Source: an uncultured Psychroserpens sp.
Lineage (GTDB): Bacteria > Bacteroidota > Bacteroidia > Flavobacteriales > Flavobacteriaceae
Direction: 5' to 3'
Assembly: GCA_947489585.1 (NCBI GenBank)
Contig: CANLEE010000004.1
Location: forward strand, 233,235 to 297,234
DNA length: 64,000 bases
Below are positions 44,703 to 54,172 of the stretch, piece after piece. How positions within the stretch are numbered: position 1 is the stretch's first letter; each line of letters begins with the position of its first letter. The position numbers and the translations under genes are program-made. Below the pieces are notes generated by a model that worked only from the letters and a program-made list of their open reading frames with translations, was not told the DNA's origin and ran no database searches.

Positions 44703-45483
44703 ATTAATAGCAACTGTTTTGGTTGTAACAGCTTCAAGCTTTGGAGCTGTTGCCCAAACAGAAACAAAAACGCATAAAGATGTTGTATTAGACGGAAAGC
44801 CTGCTAAACTAAATGTAAAAACAGGCGAAATTAAATTAGTTGGTAAAAAAGAACAAGATTCTACCAAACCAAAAACAGTAATTGAAGCTAACTTGATTAC
44901 CAATGCGTACTCATCTAAAAAAGTTGATAGTACTAAAGCAATTGTTACTAATAGACCAGATACACTTAGTCAATATTATAAAAAACTACTTGTTTCTGAA
45001 GATGAAATGAAATCTTCAAAAGATAGAATGGCTTCTGAAACTGATACAAAAGAAGAAAAGGTCATGAATGATGTTATACTGGTTACTTCTGAAAAAGCAG
45101 AAAAGGCAACCACACTAGTTTATGATACATCTACAACATCGTATTCTGCTAACAATTCAAAATACACAAAGAGTACTACAAATTTTCATGTAGTTCAAAA
45201 AGGGGAAACCTTATACTCATTAGCAAAATTGTATAATACAACCTTAGGTCAACTAAAAGAAGCCAATGCTTTAGAAACGACACTTATAAGAACTGGTCAA
45301 AATTTGCAAGTAAGAAATTTTCAATCTTATGGGCTCAACAATACTTCGGTATGGACGGTTTCAAAAGGGGACACTTTATATAGCATAGCTAAACGTCATA
45401 ATACTACTGTTGCTATGATAAAAAAGTTGAACGGGTTGCAAAGCAATTTAATTTTACCAGGACAAAAACTTCAATTGAAATAG
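44686..45483 (+). CDS. Exported protein with two C-terminal LysM domains
   Basis: A 265-residue protein. A signal peptide (about 1-24: SSFGAVAQ) precedes a disordered, charged region (about 25-165) and two LysM domains (about 167-210 and 222-265: [36 protein letters not shown]). LysM binds peptidoglycan. No catalytic domain is present, so it may be a cell-wall anchoring protein. Its start overlaps the lon stop by 17 bp. Confidence 0.85.
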   Translation: MQKNFRLIATVLVVTASSFGAVAQTETKTHKDVVLDGKPAKLNVKTGEIKLVGKKEQDSTKPKTVIEANLITNAYSSKKVDSTKAIVTNRPDTLSQYYKKLLVSEDEMKSSKDRMASETDTKEEKVMNDVILVTSEKAEKATTLVYDTSTTSYSANNSKYTKSTTNFHVVQKGETLYSLAKLYNTTLGQLKEANALETTLIRTGQNLQVRNFQSYGLNNTSVWTVSKGDTLYSIAKRHNTTVAMIKKLNGLQSNLILPGQKLQLK

Positions 45484-45556
45484 AAAACATTGTTTTAAAA
45501 AAATAAAATAGACATACATCCGTTTTAATATAGATTTAGTTACTTTGCAAACTTAT

Positions 45557-46579
45557 ATGCTAAAGAAGATTACCACGATATTTTGTCTATTAATGACTAC
45601 TACTTTTTTTGCCCAAGTAGGAGGTGAATCTACATATCAATTTTTAAATCTTATTGCATCACCACGTCAAGCAGCTCTTGGAGGAAAAGTGATTACCAAT
45701 TACGATTATGATGTCACAGGAGGTTTATTCAATCCTGCGACAATTAATTCAGACATGGATAATCAATTGGCACTTAATTATTCAAGTTATTTAGGTGGTA
45801 TAAGCTACGGAACAGCTGCATATGCTTATACTTGGGATAGACATGTACAAACCTTGCATGTTGGGATGACTTATATCAACTATGGAAGTTTTGATGGATA
45901 TGATCTTAATGGCGTTTCTACTGGAACATTTACAGGTAATGAAGCTGCTCTATCTGCTGGGTATGCCTATCAAATTCCGTTTTCCGATTTTTACATAGGC
46001 GCCAACCTAAAACTCATTACATCTAAATTAGAACAATATAATTCTATTGGTGTTGCTGCCGATTTTGGAGCTATGTATATCAATGAGAAGCTAGATTTCC
46101 ATGCTGCATTAACCGTTAGAAACTTAGGAACACAAATCACAACTTATGCTGGTTTAAGTGAAAAACTGCCATTAGAAGTGAATTTAGGACTGTCTCAAAC
46201 TTTAGAAAATATGCCATTGCGTTGGCACTTAACTTTTGAAAACTTACAAGCTTGGCCAATTGGATTTTCAAACCCTGCACGTGCTACTACCGATTTAGAT
46301 GGTAATCAAACTCAAGAAGAAGTTAGCTTTTTTAATGAACTGTTACGACATACAATTATTGGTGCAGAATTATTTCCTGAGCGTGGTTTTAGTATTAGAA
46401 TGGGATACAACTTTAGAAGAGCTGAAGAATTGCGAATCTTAGACCAACGAAACTTTTCAGGACTGTCTTTTGGGTTGGGTATAAAACTCAATAAAATGAG
46501 ATTTAGTTATACACATGCTAGATACAGTGGCGCGTCTAACGCGAATTTCTTTGGACTGCAAATTGATTTGAGAAAATAA
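45557..46579 (+). CDS. porQ: Type IX secretion system protein PorQ
   Basis: A 340-residue outer-membrane barrel of the OmpP1/FadL/PorV kind. The mature N-terminus (AQVGGESTYQFLNLIASPRQAALGG after a signal peptide), FNPATINSDMDNQLALNYSSYLGGI and the C-terminal FFGLQIDLRK are typical of PorQ, which with PorU/V/Z forms the surface attachment complex of T9SS. I start it at ATG 45557 (MLKKITTIF), since the earlier ATG adds MQTY only. A near-consensus TTACTTTG (45540-45547) lies just before the start. Confidence 0.85.
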   Translation: MLKKITTIFCLLMTTTFFAQVGGESTYQFLNLIASPRQAALGGKVITNYDYDVTGGLFNPATINSDMDNQLALNYSSYLGGISYGTAAYAYTWDRHVQTLHVGMTYINYGSFDGYDLNGVSTGTFTGNEAALSAGYAYQIPFSDFYIGANLKLITSKLEQYNSIGVAADFGAMYINEKLDFHAALTVRNLGTQITTYAGLSEKLPLEVNLGLSQTLENMPLRWHLTFENLQAWPIGFSNPARATTDLDGNQTQEEVSFFNELLRHTIIGAELFPERGFSIRMGYNFRRAEELRILDQRNFSGLSFGLGIKLNKMRFSYTHARYSGASNANFFGLQIDLRK

Positions 46580-47401
46580 GTGTATAGAATTCAAATTTTA
46601 TTTCTAATTGTTTTTGGTGCTAATGTTTCAGCTCAAAACAACAACAACCTAGAACAACTAAATGGCATTTGGATAGCAGAGGATTATTATAATGCTTTTG
46701 AAAAAACAAACAGTGCTTTAAAAAGTAAGAAAGCATTTGGTTTTAATGACCCAGTAGCATTGCGAATAAATACTTCAGATATAAAAGAGGGTATTTTAAG
46801 CATCGGGTATTCAGTATTGCATGACCACTTACTGCATCCAGAAGTTTCAGAGTATATTCTAAAAGGTACATATACCATTAGAGAACAAGATAACTTCAAA
46901 ATAAACTTAAAAGCTAAAGATTCTTTAGGTTATTATAAGACTACGGCAATACATTATTTTAATTATGAATGGGTTTCGTATATCGCTTGGGATTCTACTA
47001 AAGAAATGATTAGCATCTATAAGCCTAAAAATGCTAACCATAAGGAAACAACTATCAATTATGTAAGATTCAAATCTTCATTTAGTCAAGATTATCAATA
47101 CCCTAATCCATTATATACCTATACGAGAAGTAAGACTTTAGTTGGCCAATATACTTTGAAAGATCATACAGGTAAAGTGCTTTCAGAGGCATTTACAATT
47201 GAAGAGAATGGATTAATCAGTGGGTTTTCTGATTTAGAAAACTTTACAATTTACTTTTCTACAGACATTTATTGTGGACTTCCAGCTAGTGAAGATGTCA
47301 TAATCATTGTTGAAGATATTTTAGACCATGAAAGCAAAGGCTTTTTATATGCTTATGTTAGAGATCAATACGGAAACATTTCTTTGCATAATGGTGGTTA
47401 G
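46580..47401 (+). CDS. Exported protein of unknown function (GTG start)
   Basis: A 273-residue protein with a signal peptide (VYRIQILFLIVFGANVSAQ). The mature part starts with LEQLNGIWIAEDYYNAFE and has lipocalin-like strand pairs (ILKGTYTIREQDNFKINL, LVGQYTLKD). The GTG at 46580 directly follows the porQ TAA in the same frame, which points to translational coupling with porQ. A T9SS-related role is possible from position only. Confidence 0.6.
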   Translation: MYRIQILFLIVFGANVSAQNNNNLEQLNGIWIAEDYYNAFEKTNSALKSKKAFGFNDPVALRINTSDIKEGILSIGYSVLHDHLLHPEVSEYILKGTYTIREQDNFKINLKAKDSLGYYKTTAIHYFNYEWVSYIAWDSTKEMISIYKPKNANHKETTINYVRFKSSFSQDYQYPNPLYTYTRSKTLVGQYTLKDHTGKVLSEAFTIEENGLISGFSDLENFTIYFSTDIYCGLPASEDVIIIVEDILDHESKGFLYAYVRDQYGNISLHNGG

Positions 47402-47486
47402 AATGATAATGATATCTATCAATTGAAGGGCAAGGTATACGAACTTGTTAAAAACAATCACTAATTTTGCTTCATAAACTTAATTC

Positions 47487-48197
47487 ATGCAAAAAATTAC
47501 CATAGCGATCGACGGGTTTTCATCTACAGGAAAAAGTACTGTAGCTAAGCGTCTTGCAAGAGCATTAGGCTATGTCTATGTTGATTCTGGTGCGATGTAT
47601 CGTGCTGTTACTTTATACACCATGCAAAATGGTTTTATAGAAGCAGATTGTTTTGATGTTGAAGGCCTTATTTCACAATTAGAAAACATCCATGTTAGTT
47701 TTATTTTTAATGAGAGTTTAGGTTTTGCTGAAGTTTATCTCAATGGCGAAAACGTTGAAAAAGACATCAGAACCTTAGATGTTTCTCAATTTGTGAGTCA
47801 AGTCGCTACAGTTTCTGAAGTGAGAGAACAGTTAGTGATGCAACAGAAAAACTTCGGAAAAGATAAAGGTGTTGTTATGGATGGTCGTGATATTGGCACC
47901 GTCGTTTTTCCAGAAGCTGAATTGAAATTATTTATGACCGCTTCTGCAGAAAAGAGAGCACAACGACGTTACGATGAATTATTGGAAAGAGGAGATGATG
48001 TATCTTATGAAGACGTTTTAAAAAATGTACAAACACGTGATCATATTGATTCTACAAGAGAAGATTCGCCGTTAACAATGGCAGAAGATGCGATTAAGGT
48101 CGATAATTCTAATATGACATTAGAGGAGCAATTTGAATTTATTTTAAATCTTTCAGAAGAAAAAATAAAAGCATTGCATAAAAAAAAGCGACACTAG
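47487..48197 (+). CDS. cmk: Cytidylate kinase
   Basis: A 236-residue CMP/dCMP kinase of pyrimidine nucleotide metabolism. P-loop GFSSTGKSTVAKRLA (about 9-23), then YVDSGAMYRAVT, MDGRDIGTVVFPEA, and the lid RRYDELLERGDDVSYEDVL. Length is normal for the long bacterial form. A perfect -7 element TAATTTTG lies at 47462-47469. The stop falls inside its own terminator hairpin. Confidence 0.96.
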   Translation: MQKITIAIDGFSSTGKSTVAKRLARALGYVYVDSGAMYRAVTLYTMQNGFIEADCFDVEGLISQLENIHVSFIFNESLGFAEVYLNGENVEKDIRTLDVSQFVSQVATVSEVREQLVMQQKNFGKDKGVVMDGRDIGTVVFPEAELKLFMTASAEKRAQRRYDELLERGDDVSYEDVLKNVQTRDHIDSTREDSPLTMAEDAIKVDNSNMTLEEQFEFILNLSEEKIKALHKKKRH

Positions 48198-48207
48198 GTC
48201 GCTTTTT
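48183..48207 (+). terminator. Terminator of cmk, overlapping its stop codon
   Basis: Stem AAAAAGCGAC (48183-48192) with GTCGCTTTTT (48198-48207), loop ACTAG, which contains the TAG stop. Confidence 0.85.
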
Positions 48208-48224
48208 ATAATTCTATACCAATC

Positions 48225-48602
48225 TTATAAGTTTGGTATAATTAATTCTTGATCTGGATAAATTAAATCCGGATTTTTAAGAATATCTGAGTTTGCAGCG
48301 AAAATGTCTTTATATTTCATTGCATCTCCTAAATAATGTTTAGCAATTCCACCTAAAGTTTCTCCACTTTGCACAGTATGTCTAGCATATACTGAAGTGT
48401 CAGAAACTTTAATGTCTGCAACAATATCTGATGGATTTTCGCCACCTGCAGCTTTAATGCTATCCCAAAGTAAATCTTTTTCGTATTGTGTTTTTGCTGT
48501 TCCAGTCACTTTTAATACGCCATTTTCTTCTTGTACATCACCATTTTCGATGTTTAATTTTTGTCCTAGGTCTAATACGCTTTGGTATTTTGCTCTAACC
48601 AT
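48225..48602 (-). CDS. BON-LysM protein (Kbp-like)
   Basis: A 125-residue cytoplasmic-looking protein without a signal peptide. An N-terminal BON-like part (about 5-65: VLKVTGTAKTQYEKDLLWDSIK) is followed by a LysM domain (about 74-125: HTVQSGETLGGIAKHYLGDAMKYKDIFAANS). This architecture is that of Kbp (YgaU), a potassium-binding protein, though it is shorter than the E. coli form. The potassium role is inferred. Confidence 0.75.
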   Translation of the reverse strand: MVRAKYQSVLDLGQKLNIENGDVQEENGVLKVTGTAKTQYEKDLLWDSIKAAGGENPSDIVADIKVSDTSVYARHTVQSGETLGGIAKHYLGDAMKYKDIFAANSDILKNPDLIYPDQELIIPNL

Positions 48603-48706
48603 AATAATATGTGTTTTTAATTTAGTGTTAATACTATTGTAAATATACCAAATTATGTGCCAAAAAAATAGAAACGAGCAGTATTGTTGATAATTATTTT
48701 AACATT

Positions 48707-49531
48707 CTATAAATCATGAAACTCCTTTAAATCAATGCTTAAGGTCTTTTGTTTCTTTTTTAATTTAGTAATGATGTAGGAGCGATGTTTAAACCCTGTA
48801 AGTGCAATAATTGTTTTGTTTGGATGTGCTTCAATAATTTTAATGAGATTAGTTGCTAAAGCATCGTTTCTTTGAGTACCTTCAAAATTCACCCATTTTT
48901 TAAAATATGATTTCAATGTAACACTATCTTTGTCCGCACCCAATATTTTATAATAAAACTCATCTCTAGAATCTACAATTTCCTTAGCTTTTATATATTG
49001 ATAGCTATTAACAGAGTCTATAAGCCTGTCTACCTTAGGTTGGTTAATACTAACTAGATTAGTATCTTTGTAACGTTCTAATTCTTCCCATAATTCATCG
49101 AAACGATTTAGAATGAGTTCATGTTCTTCTGAAAGTTTTCCATCATCAAACAAATCATACATTGCATTATATATAAAGCCAGCTTCCGAGTATATTCCAA
49201 TCTTTTCTCTGTAGGCATTTCTTCCTTCAAAACCCATTGGACGAATCATTACCGTTGGTTCATCCTTTATATATTTTAATATGGCATTATATTCATTCTC
49301 ATCATAGGTTTTTTTGAATGTAAAATCTGAATTAAAGACAGACGAATCTGCTTCCATTACTATGAGATCAGGTTGTACTGCTTTTAGGATGTTATATATT
49401 GAATCTGCGTTGACTTGTTTCGTTGGAAAATGGACGGTTCCAAGTACAATAACTTTGGTGTTAGGCTTAATGTCTTTTTGACAAGAAAAGAGGAGCAAAA
49501 GGCTGATAATTGAAATTGATAATGGTTTCAT
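48707..49531 (-). CDS. TraB/TIKI-like lipoprotein (DUF5694-type)
   Basis: A 274-residue protein with a lipobox (LLLLFSC, Cys17). Near the N-terminus of the mature part is VIVLGTVHFPTKQVN with a GxxH motif and, about 25 residues later, LIVMEADS; near the C-terminus is IALTGFKHRSYI with a second GxxH. Two GxxH motifs and a glutamate are the metal-site hallmarks of the TraB/TIKI superfamily, some members of which are proteases. The DUF5694 assignment is from memory. Activity is not established. Confidence 0.65.
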   Translation of the reverse strand: MKPLSISIISLLLLFSCQKDIKPNTKVIVLGTVHFPTKQVNADSIYNILKAVQPDLIVMEADSSVFNSDFTFKKTYDENEYNAILKYIKDEPTVMIRPMGFEGRNAYREKIGIYSEAGFIYNAMYDLFDDGKLSEEHELILNRFDELWEELERYKDTNLVSINQPKVDRLIDSVNSYQYIKAKEIVDSRDEFYYKILGADKDSVTLKSYFKKWVNFEGTQRNDALATNLIKIIEAHPNKTIIALTGFKHRSYIITKLKKKQKTLSIDLKEFHDL

Positions 49532-49634
49532 GTGAATCGATGTTTTTATAAGGACTTTAAAAAGCTCATAACGTTACATTTAGGTTAATTTATTTACGGC
49601 TCGTAAAGTATTTGCTACTTAATGTATTAATGTT

Positions 49635-49664
49635 TTGAAAAACAAAAAATAAAATGTATTTTTG
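49635..49664 (+). promoter_or_regulatory. Promoter of rpsA
   Basis: TTG at 49635-49637, a 19-bp spacer and TATTTTTG at 49657-49664 match the flavobacterial consensus exactly. It implies a leader of about 115 nt. Confidence 0.8.
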
Positions 49665-49669
49665 CACTC

Positions 49670-49783
49670 CTTTTTGGCGAACTATGAAAGACAATAAGGA
49701 ATAATCAAAACAAACAATAACGCTTCTGTGTGTTATCGCTTAAATCTTTCAAAGCATACAGAATACAAATTTTAATTCAGCAC
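49670..49783 (+). promoter_or_regulatory. 5' leader of rpsA with a small hairpin and mini-ORF
   Basis: The leader holds a 7-bp hairpin (ATAACGC at 49717-49723 with GTGTTAT at 49730-49736, one G-T pair, 6-nt loop). It also holds a six-codon ORF (49684-49704, MKDNKE). Ribosomal protein S1 is known to control its own mRNA in some bacteria, so this could be an autoregulatory site. That is inference. Confidence 0.35.
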
Positions 49784-51619
49784 ATGTCTGAAAAAGAAAC
49801 AAAACAAGCCGAAGTAGAAACTACTGAAGCTACTACAGTTGAGGCTCCTCAAACTTCTGAGGCTCAAGCAAACCCAGAAAAATTCTTAAAAGATTTCAAT
49901 TGGCACAATTACGAAGAAGGAATTGATCCTGTTGATGAAAAACAATTAGAAGAATTTGAAAAATTAGTATCTGAAAATTTCGTTGACACCTTAGATGATG
50001 AAGTTGTTGAAGGTACTGTTATCCATTTATCAGATCGTGATGTTATTATTGACATTAATGCAAAATCTGAAGGTGTAATCTCTCTTAATGAGTTCCGTTA
50101 CAATCCAGATTTAAAAGTTGGAGACAAAGTAGAAGTATTAATTGATGTTCGTGAAGATGCAACTGGTCAATTGGTATTATCTCACAGAAAAGCTCGTGTA
50201 ATCAAAGCATGGGATCGTGTAAACAATGCACATGACACTGGTGAAATCGTAAATGGTTTTGTAAAATGCAGAACTAAAGGTGGTATGATCGTTGACGTAT
50301 TTGGTATTGAAGCATTCTTACCAGGTTCTCAAATTGATGTGAAACCTATTAGAGATTACGATCAGTATGTAAATAAAACAATGGAATTTAAAGTTGTGAA
50401 AATCAACCACGAATTTAAAAACATTGTAGTTTCTCATAAAGCACTTATTGAAGCTGATATCGAGGAACAGAAAAAAGAAATCATTGGTCAATTAGAAAAA
50501 GGTCAAGTATTAGAAGGTATCGTTAAGAACATTACATCTTACGGTGTGTTTATTGACCTTGGTGGCGTTGACGGATTAGTTCATATCACAGATTTATCTT
50601 GGTCAAGAATTAACCATCCAAATGAAATCGTAGAATTAGATCAAAAATTAAACGTGGTAATCTTAGACTTTGATGAAGATAAGTCTAGAATCCAATTAGG
50701 TCTTAAGCAATTAAGCAAGCATCCTTGGGAAGCTTTAGGTGAAACTGTAAAAGTTGGTGATAAAGTTAAAGGAAAAGTTGTTGTTATTGCTGATTACGGT
50801 GCTTTCGTAGAAGTAGAAGAAGGTGTAGAAGGATTGGTTCACGTAAGTGAAATGTCTTGGTCAACACATTTACGTTCTGCTCAGGATTTCGTATCTGTTG
50901 GAGATCAAATCGAAGCAGTTATCTTAACGCTTGATAGAGAAGATCGTAAGATGTCTCTTGGTATTAAGCAATTAACTCCAGATCCATGGACAGATATTAC
51001 AACCAAGTATCCTGTAGGTTCTAAGCATTCAGGTATTGTACGTAACTTTACAAACTTTGGTGTTTTTGTTGAATTAGAAGAAGGTATCGATGGGCTAATT
51101 TACATCTCAGATTTATCTTGGACTAAGAAAATTAAGCATCCTAGTGAGTTTACTAACGTAGGAGATACATTAGAAGTTGTAGTATTAGAATTAGATGTTG
51201 AAGGACGTAAATTATCTTTAGGTCACAAACAAACAACTGATAACCCTTGGGATAAGTATGTAACTGACTTTGCTTTAGGAACGACACATACTGCTGAAAT
51301 TGGAGAAATCGTTGACAAAGGCGCTACAATCAACTTTAATGAAGATATCGTTGCATTTGTACCATCACGTCACTTAGAAAAAGAAGACGGAAGCAAGCTT
51401 AAAAAAGGTGAATCTGCTGAGTTTAAAATCATTGAATTTAACAAAGAGTTTAAACGTGTAGTTGCTTCACATACTGCAATCTTCAAAGAAGAAGAAATGG
51501 CAAATGTAAAAGCAGCTGTTAAGAAGCAAGAAGCTCAAGCAGCAGAAGCAAAACCAACTTTAGGTGATGCTAATGAAGCTTTACAAGCGCTTAAAGATAA
51601 ATTAGACGGGAAGAAATAA
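49784..51619 (+). CDS. rpsA: 30S ribosomal protein S1
   Basis: About 611 residues with six S1 RNA-binding repeats. Signature strands are VEGTVIHLSDRDVIIDI, IVNGFVKCRTKGGMIVDV, LEGIVKNITSYGVFIDLG, VKGKVVVIADYGAFVEVE, HSGIVRNFTNFGVFVELE and a diverged sixth. Typical loops are GLVHITDLSW and GLVHVSEMSW. S1 helps the ribosome bind mRNA, which matters in this phylum where Shine-Dalgarno sites are weak. I start at 49784 (MSEKETKQAEVE); the ATG at 49730 lies in the leader. Confidence 0.96.
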   Translation: MSEKETKQAEVETTEATTVEAPQTSEAQANPEKFLKDFNWHNYEEGIDPVDEKQLEEFEKLVSENFVDTLDDEVVEGTVIHLSDRDVIIDINAKSEGVISLNEFRYNPDLKVGDKVEVLIDVREDATGQLVLSHRKARVIKAWDRVNNAHDTGEIVNGFVKCRTKGGMIVDVFGIEAFLPGSQIDVKPIRDYDQYVNKTMEFKVVKINHEFKNIVVSHKALIEADIEEQKKEIIGQLEKGQVLEGIVKNITSYGVFIDLGGVDGLVHITDLSWSRINHPNEIVELDQKLNVVILDFDEDKSRIQLGLKQLSKHPWEALGETVKVGDKVKGKVVVIADYGAFVEVEEGVEGLVHVSEMSWSTHLRSAQDFVSVGDQIEAVILTLDREDRKMSLGIKQLTPDPWTDITTKYPVGSKHSGIVRNFTNFGVFVELEEGIDGLIYISDLSWTKKIKHPSEFTNVGDTLEVVVLELDVEGRKLSLGHKQTTDNPWDKYVTDFALGTTHTAEIGEIVDKGATINFNEDIVAFVPSRHLEKEDGSKLKKGESAEFKIIEFNKEFKRVVASHTAIFKEEEMANVKAAVKKQEAQAAEAKPTLGDANEALQALKDKLDGKK

Positions 51620-51641
51620 TTTCTTGATAGTTTAAATATTG

Positions 51642-51669
51642 AAAAGCCTCTCAGAAATGAGAGGCTTTT
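51642..51669 (+). terminator. Rho-independent terminator of rpsA
   Basis: Stem AAAAGCCTCTC (51642-51652) with GAGAGGCTTTT (51659-51669), 11 bp, loop 6 nt, then more T. Confidence 0.9.
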
Positions 51670-51808
51670 TTTGTCTCATTTTATCTAACAATTAAATAAG
51701 ATTGTATTATATAGGAACTATTAAACATTGATTTCATGTTACAAGTCTCTAAAAATGTGTATTTTGGGGAAACGAACATAATAAAACAGAGAACTAAAAA
51801 ACAAAGCT

Positions 51809-53431
51809 ATGAAAAAGATATTACTAGTTGCCTTATTATTAATTTCATGTTATACACATTCTCAAGAAGCTGCTTTTGTTCCTAATGAAGTATTGGTTCA
51901 ACTAGTAGATGGAGTTGATGGTCCACGTGTTATAGATGAATTGAATAATATACCTATTGTCGATTCAAAATTAGTTTCAAAAACTTTGAATATTTGGCTG
52001 ATGCGTTTGGCTCCTTCCTCCATTACAGTTGAAGATGCTATTACTGCTTTTTATCAAAGTAGGGAAGTATTAGTTGCTCAAAAAAACCACAAGGTGACAA
52101 CAAGAGCAACAATACCTGATGACTCTTTCTTTGCGCAACAATGGCAATATGTTCAGGCAAGTGACGGTGATATTGATGCAGATGAAGCTTGGGATATCAC
52201 TACTGGAGGAACGACACTAAATGGAAATATAATTGTGGCTGCAGTTTTGGACGACGGACATGACACTAATCATGAAGACTTTGAAGATAATATATGGATT
52301 AACGACGCAGAGATTCCCAACAATGGAATAGATGATGATCAAAATAATTATACAGATGATTATTTAGGTTGGAGCACTGTCACTAACGATGATGATATCT
52401 TTGGAGGTGGTCACGGCACTCCTGTGGCTGGAATTATTGGTGCAAAAGGAAATAATGGTATTGGCGTTGCTGGAGTTAATTGGGATGTTAAGGTGATGAT
52501 TATAAAAAACAACTTTGACACGAATGAAGCAAAAGTAATTGAAGCCTATAGTTATGCTTTAGATGCTAGAATTTTATACAATCAAACCAATGGAGCTGAA
52601 GGTGCATTTATTGTATCTACTAACGCCTCTTGGGGAGTGGATTTTGGTAATCCTGACAACGCACCTTTATGGTGCGCATTGTATGATACTTTAGGGGAAC
52701 ATGGAATTTTAAGTTGTGGCGCAACAATAAATAGTAACCAAAATGTCGATTTTATTGGAGATTTACCTACAGCGTGTCCCAGTGAATACTTAATTTCTGT
52801 AACTAATACAAACATCAATGACCTTAAAGTAAATGCGGCTGGTTATGGTTTGGAAACAATTGATCTTGGGGCTCCAGGTGAAGGTGCATATACAACGAGT
52901 TTTAACAGTAACTATGGAGGTTTTGGAGGAACATCAGGAGCTACACCACATGTTACAGGGACAATCGCTTTATTATATTCTGCACCTTGTCAAGAATTAG
53001 CTGACCTTGCAGATTCAAACCCAGCAAGTGCAGCTAGAATTGTAAGAGATTTAATACTTAATAATGTAGATCCAAATGCCTCTTTGAATGGAATTACAAC
53101 TACAGGAGGTAGACTTAACGTTAATAATGCTATGCAAGCACTCATTGCAAATTGTGGTGACCTATTAAATGTATCTGAATTTGACATTGACAACAATATT
53201 ATAAATATATTTCCTAATCCATCTAACGGGTTACTGACAATTTCAAATACCAGTAATAAATCTTTAGAATCCATAAGTATTTATTCATTAGATGGAAGAT
53301 TAGTGAAAACGATTTCTTCAAATAAGAGCACTTCTATAAACATAAGTAATATGGCAGAAGGTGCCTACGTTTTTAAAATTACTTTTGCAGGAAGTGATAC
53401 AATTCACAACAAAATAGTCATTAAGAAATAA
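51809..53431 (+). CDS. S8 (subtilisin-like) serine peptidase with T9SS type A sorting domain
   Basis: A 540-residue exported protease. A signal peptide (MKKILLVALLLISCYTHSQ) precedes a propeptide-like region (about 20-105), then the S8 domain with D148 (VLDDGHD), H202 (GGGHGTPVAGIIGA) and S376 (GFGGTSGATPHVTGTIALL). All three catalytic residues are intact. The C-terminus (IFPNPSNGLLTIS, about 469-540, ending NKIVIKK) is a type A sorting domain, so it is secreted by T9SS and probably attached to the surface. It is a single gene. Confidence 0.92.
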   Translation: MKKILLVALLLISCYTHSQEAAFVPNEVLVQLVDGVDGPRVIDELNNIPIVDSKLVSKTLNIWLMRLAPSSITVEDAITAFYQSREVLVAQKNHKVTTRATIPDDSFFAQQWQYVQASDGDIDADEAWDITTGGTTLNGNIIVAAVLDDGHDTNHEDFEDNIWINDAEIPNNGIDDDQNNYTDDYLGWSTVTNDDDIFGGGHGTPVAGIIGAKGNNGIGVAGVNWDVKVMIIKNNFDTNEAKVIEAYSYALDARILYNQTNGAEGAFIVSTNASWGVDFGNPDNAPLWCALYDTLGEHGILSCGATINSNQNVDFIGDLPTACPSEYLISVTNTNINDLKVNAAGYGLETIDLGAPGEGAYTTSFNSNYGGFGGTSGATPHVTGTIALLYSAPCQELADLADSNPASAARIVRDLILNNVDPNASLNGITTTGGRLNVNNAMQALIANCGDLLNVSEFDIDNNIINIFPNPSNGLLTISNTSNKSLESISIYSLDGRLVKTISSNKSTSINISNMAEGAYVFKITFAGSDTIHNKIVIKK

Positions 53432-53525
53432 TGATTATTTTAGAATCCCTATGAATGTAATATGTATTAGACTTTTTTTATTTTAAATTCATTTTCAAAT
53501 TAAAACACTTAATTTTTTTAATATT

Positions 53526-53554
53526 AAAGCCTCTCATTTCAGAAAGGCTTTTTT
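53526..53554 (+). terminator. Likely terminator after the subtilase
   Basis: AAAGCCT (53526-53532) pairs with AGGCTTT (53545-53551), followed by T residues. The loop is 12 nt, so this is weaker than the others. Confidence 0.6.
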
Positions 53555-53593
53555 GTTTATACGATATATGTTTCAACTTCTAAATTTTTCCAT

Positions 53594-53601
53594 TAACTTT
53601 G
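53594..53601 (+). promoter_or_regulatory. Promoter -7 element of pyrR
   Basis: TAACTTTG matches TAnnTTTG exactly, 25 bp before the pyrR ATG. No TTG -33 element is seen at the right distance. Confidence 0.55.
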
Positions 53602-53626
53602 TCAACCAAATACGTTTGGAACCCAT

Positions 53627-54163
53627 ATGAGTCAAAAAGTGTTACTTAATGCTAAAGAGGTAAACATCATTCTTCATCGATTGGCTTGTCAACTTATTGA
53701 AAATCACAACGACTTTTCTAATACTGTTTTAATTGGATTACAGCCTAGAGGTAAATATCTTGCTAATAGACTAGCATCTATGCTTAAAAGTGACTACAAG
53801 ATTAAAAATATTGAATTAGGGCATTTAGATATTACTTTTTTTAGAGACGATTTTAGAAGAGGAGAGAAGATACTAGAAGCGAATACAACAGATATCAATT
53901 TTATAGTAGAAAATAAAAACATTGTTTTTATCGATGATGTCTTATATACAGGGAGAAGCATAAGAGCAGCATTAACAGCGATACAGTCTTTTGGAAGACC
54001 AAATGAAATAGAACTGCTAACGCTTATTGATAGACGATTTAGTAGGCATTTACCAATTCAGCCCAATTATAGAGGGCGACAAGTTGATGCTATAAATGAA
54101 GAAAAGGTAAAAGTCAATTGGGCAGAAAACGAAGGCGAAGATTCGGTATATTTGATAAAATAG
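53627..54163 (+). CDS. pyrR: PyrR, pyr operon regulator / uracil phosphoribosyltransferase
   Basis: A 178-residue protein of the phosphoribosyltransferase fold. The PRPP-binding motif is IVFIDDVLYTGRSIRAA (about 104-120), preceded by VLIGLQPRGKYLA and LDITFFRDDF and followed by LIDRRFSRHLPIQPNYRG. It links to pyrB 9 bp downstream, which fits a role in pyrimidine control. The classical PyrR attenuator has not been recognised in the leader here. Confidence 0.92.
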   Translation: MSQKVLLNAKEVNIILHRLACQLIENHNDFSNTVLIGLQPRGKYLANRLASMLKSDYKIKNIELGHLDITFFRDDFRRGEKILEANTTDINFIVENKNIVFIDDVLYTGRSIRAALTAIQSFGRPNEIELLTLIDRRFSRHLPIQPNYRGRQVDAINEEKVKVNWAENEGEDSVYLIK

Positions 54164-54172
54164 TTAATTATT

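Noticed and set aside
49730..49783. N-terminal extension of ribosomal protein S1
   Set aside because: The extra 18 residues do not resemble S1, and the ATG at 49784 starts the acidic N-terminus typical of flavobacterial S1; the stretch is leader.
53432..53626. PyrR-binding attenuator
   Set aside because: No anti-anti-terminator arrangement was found; the only hairpin is the terminator of the preceding gene.
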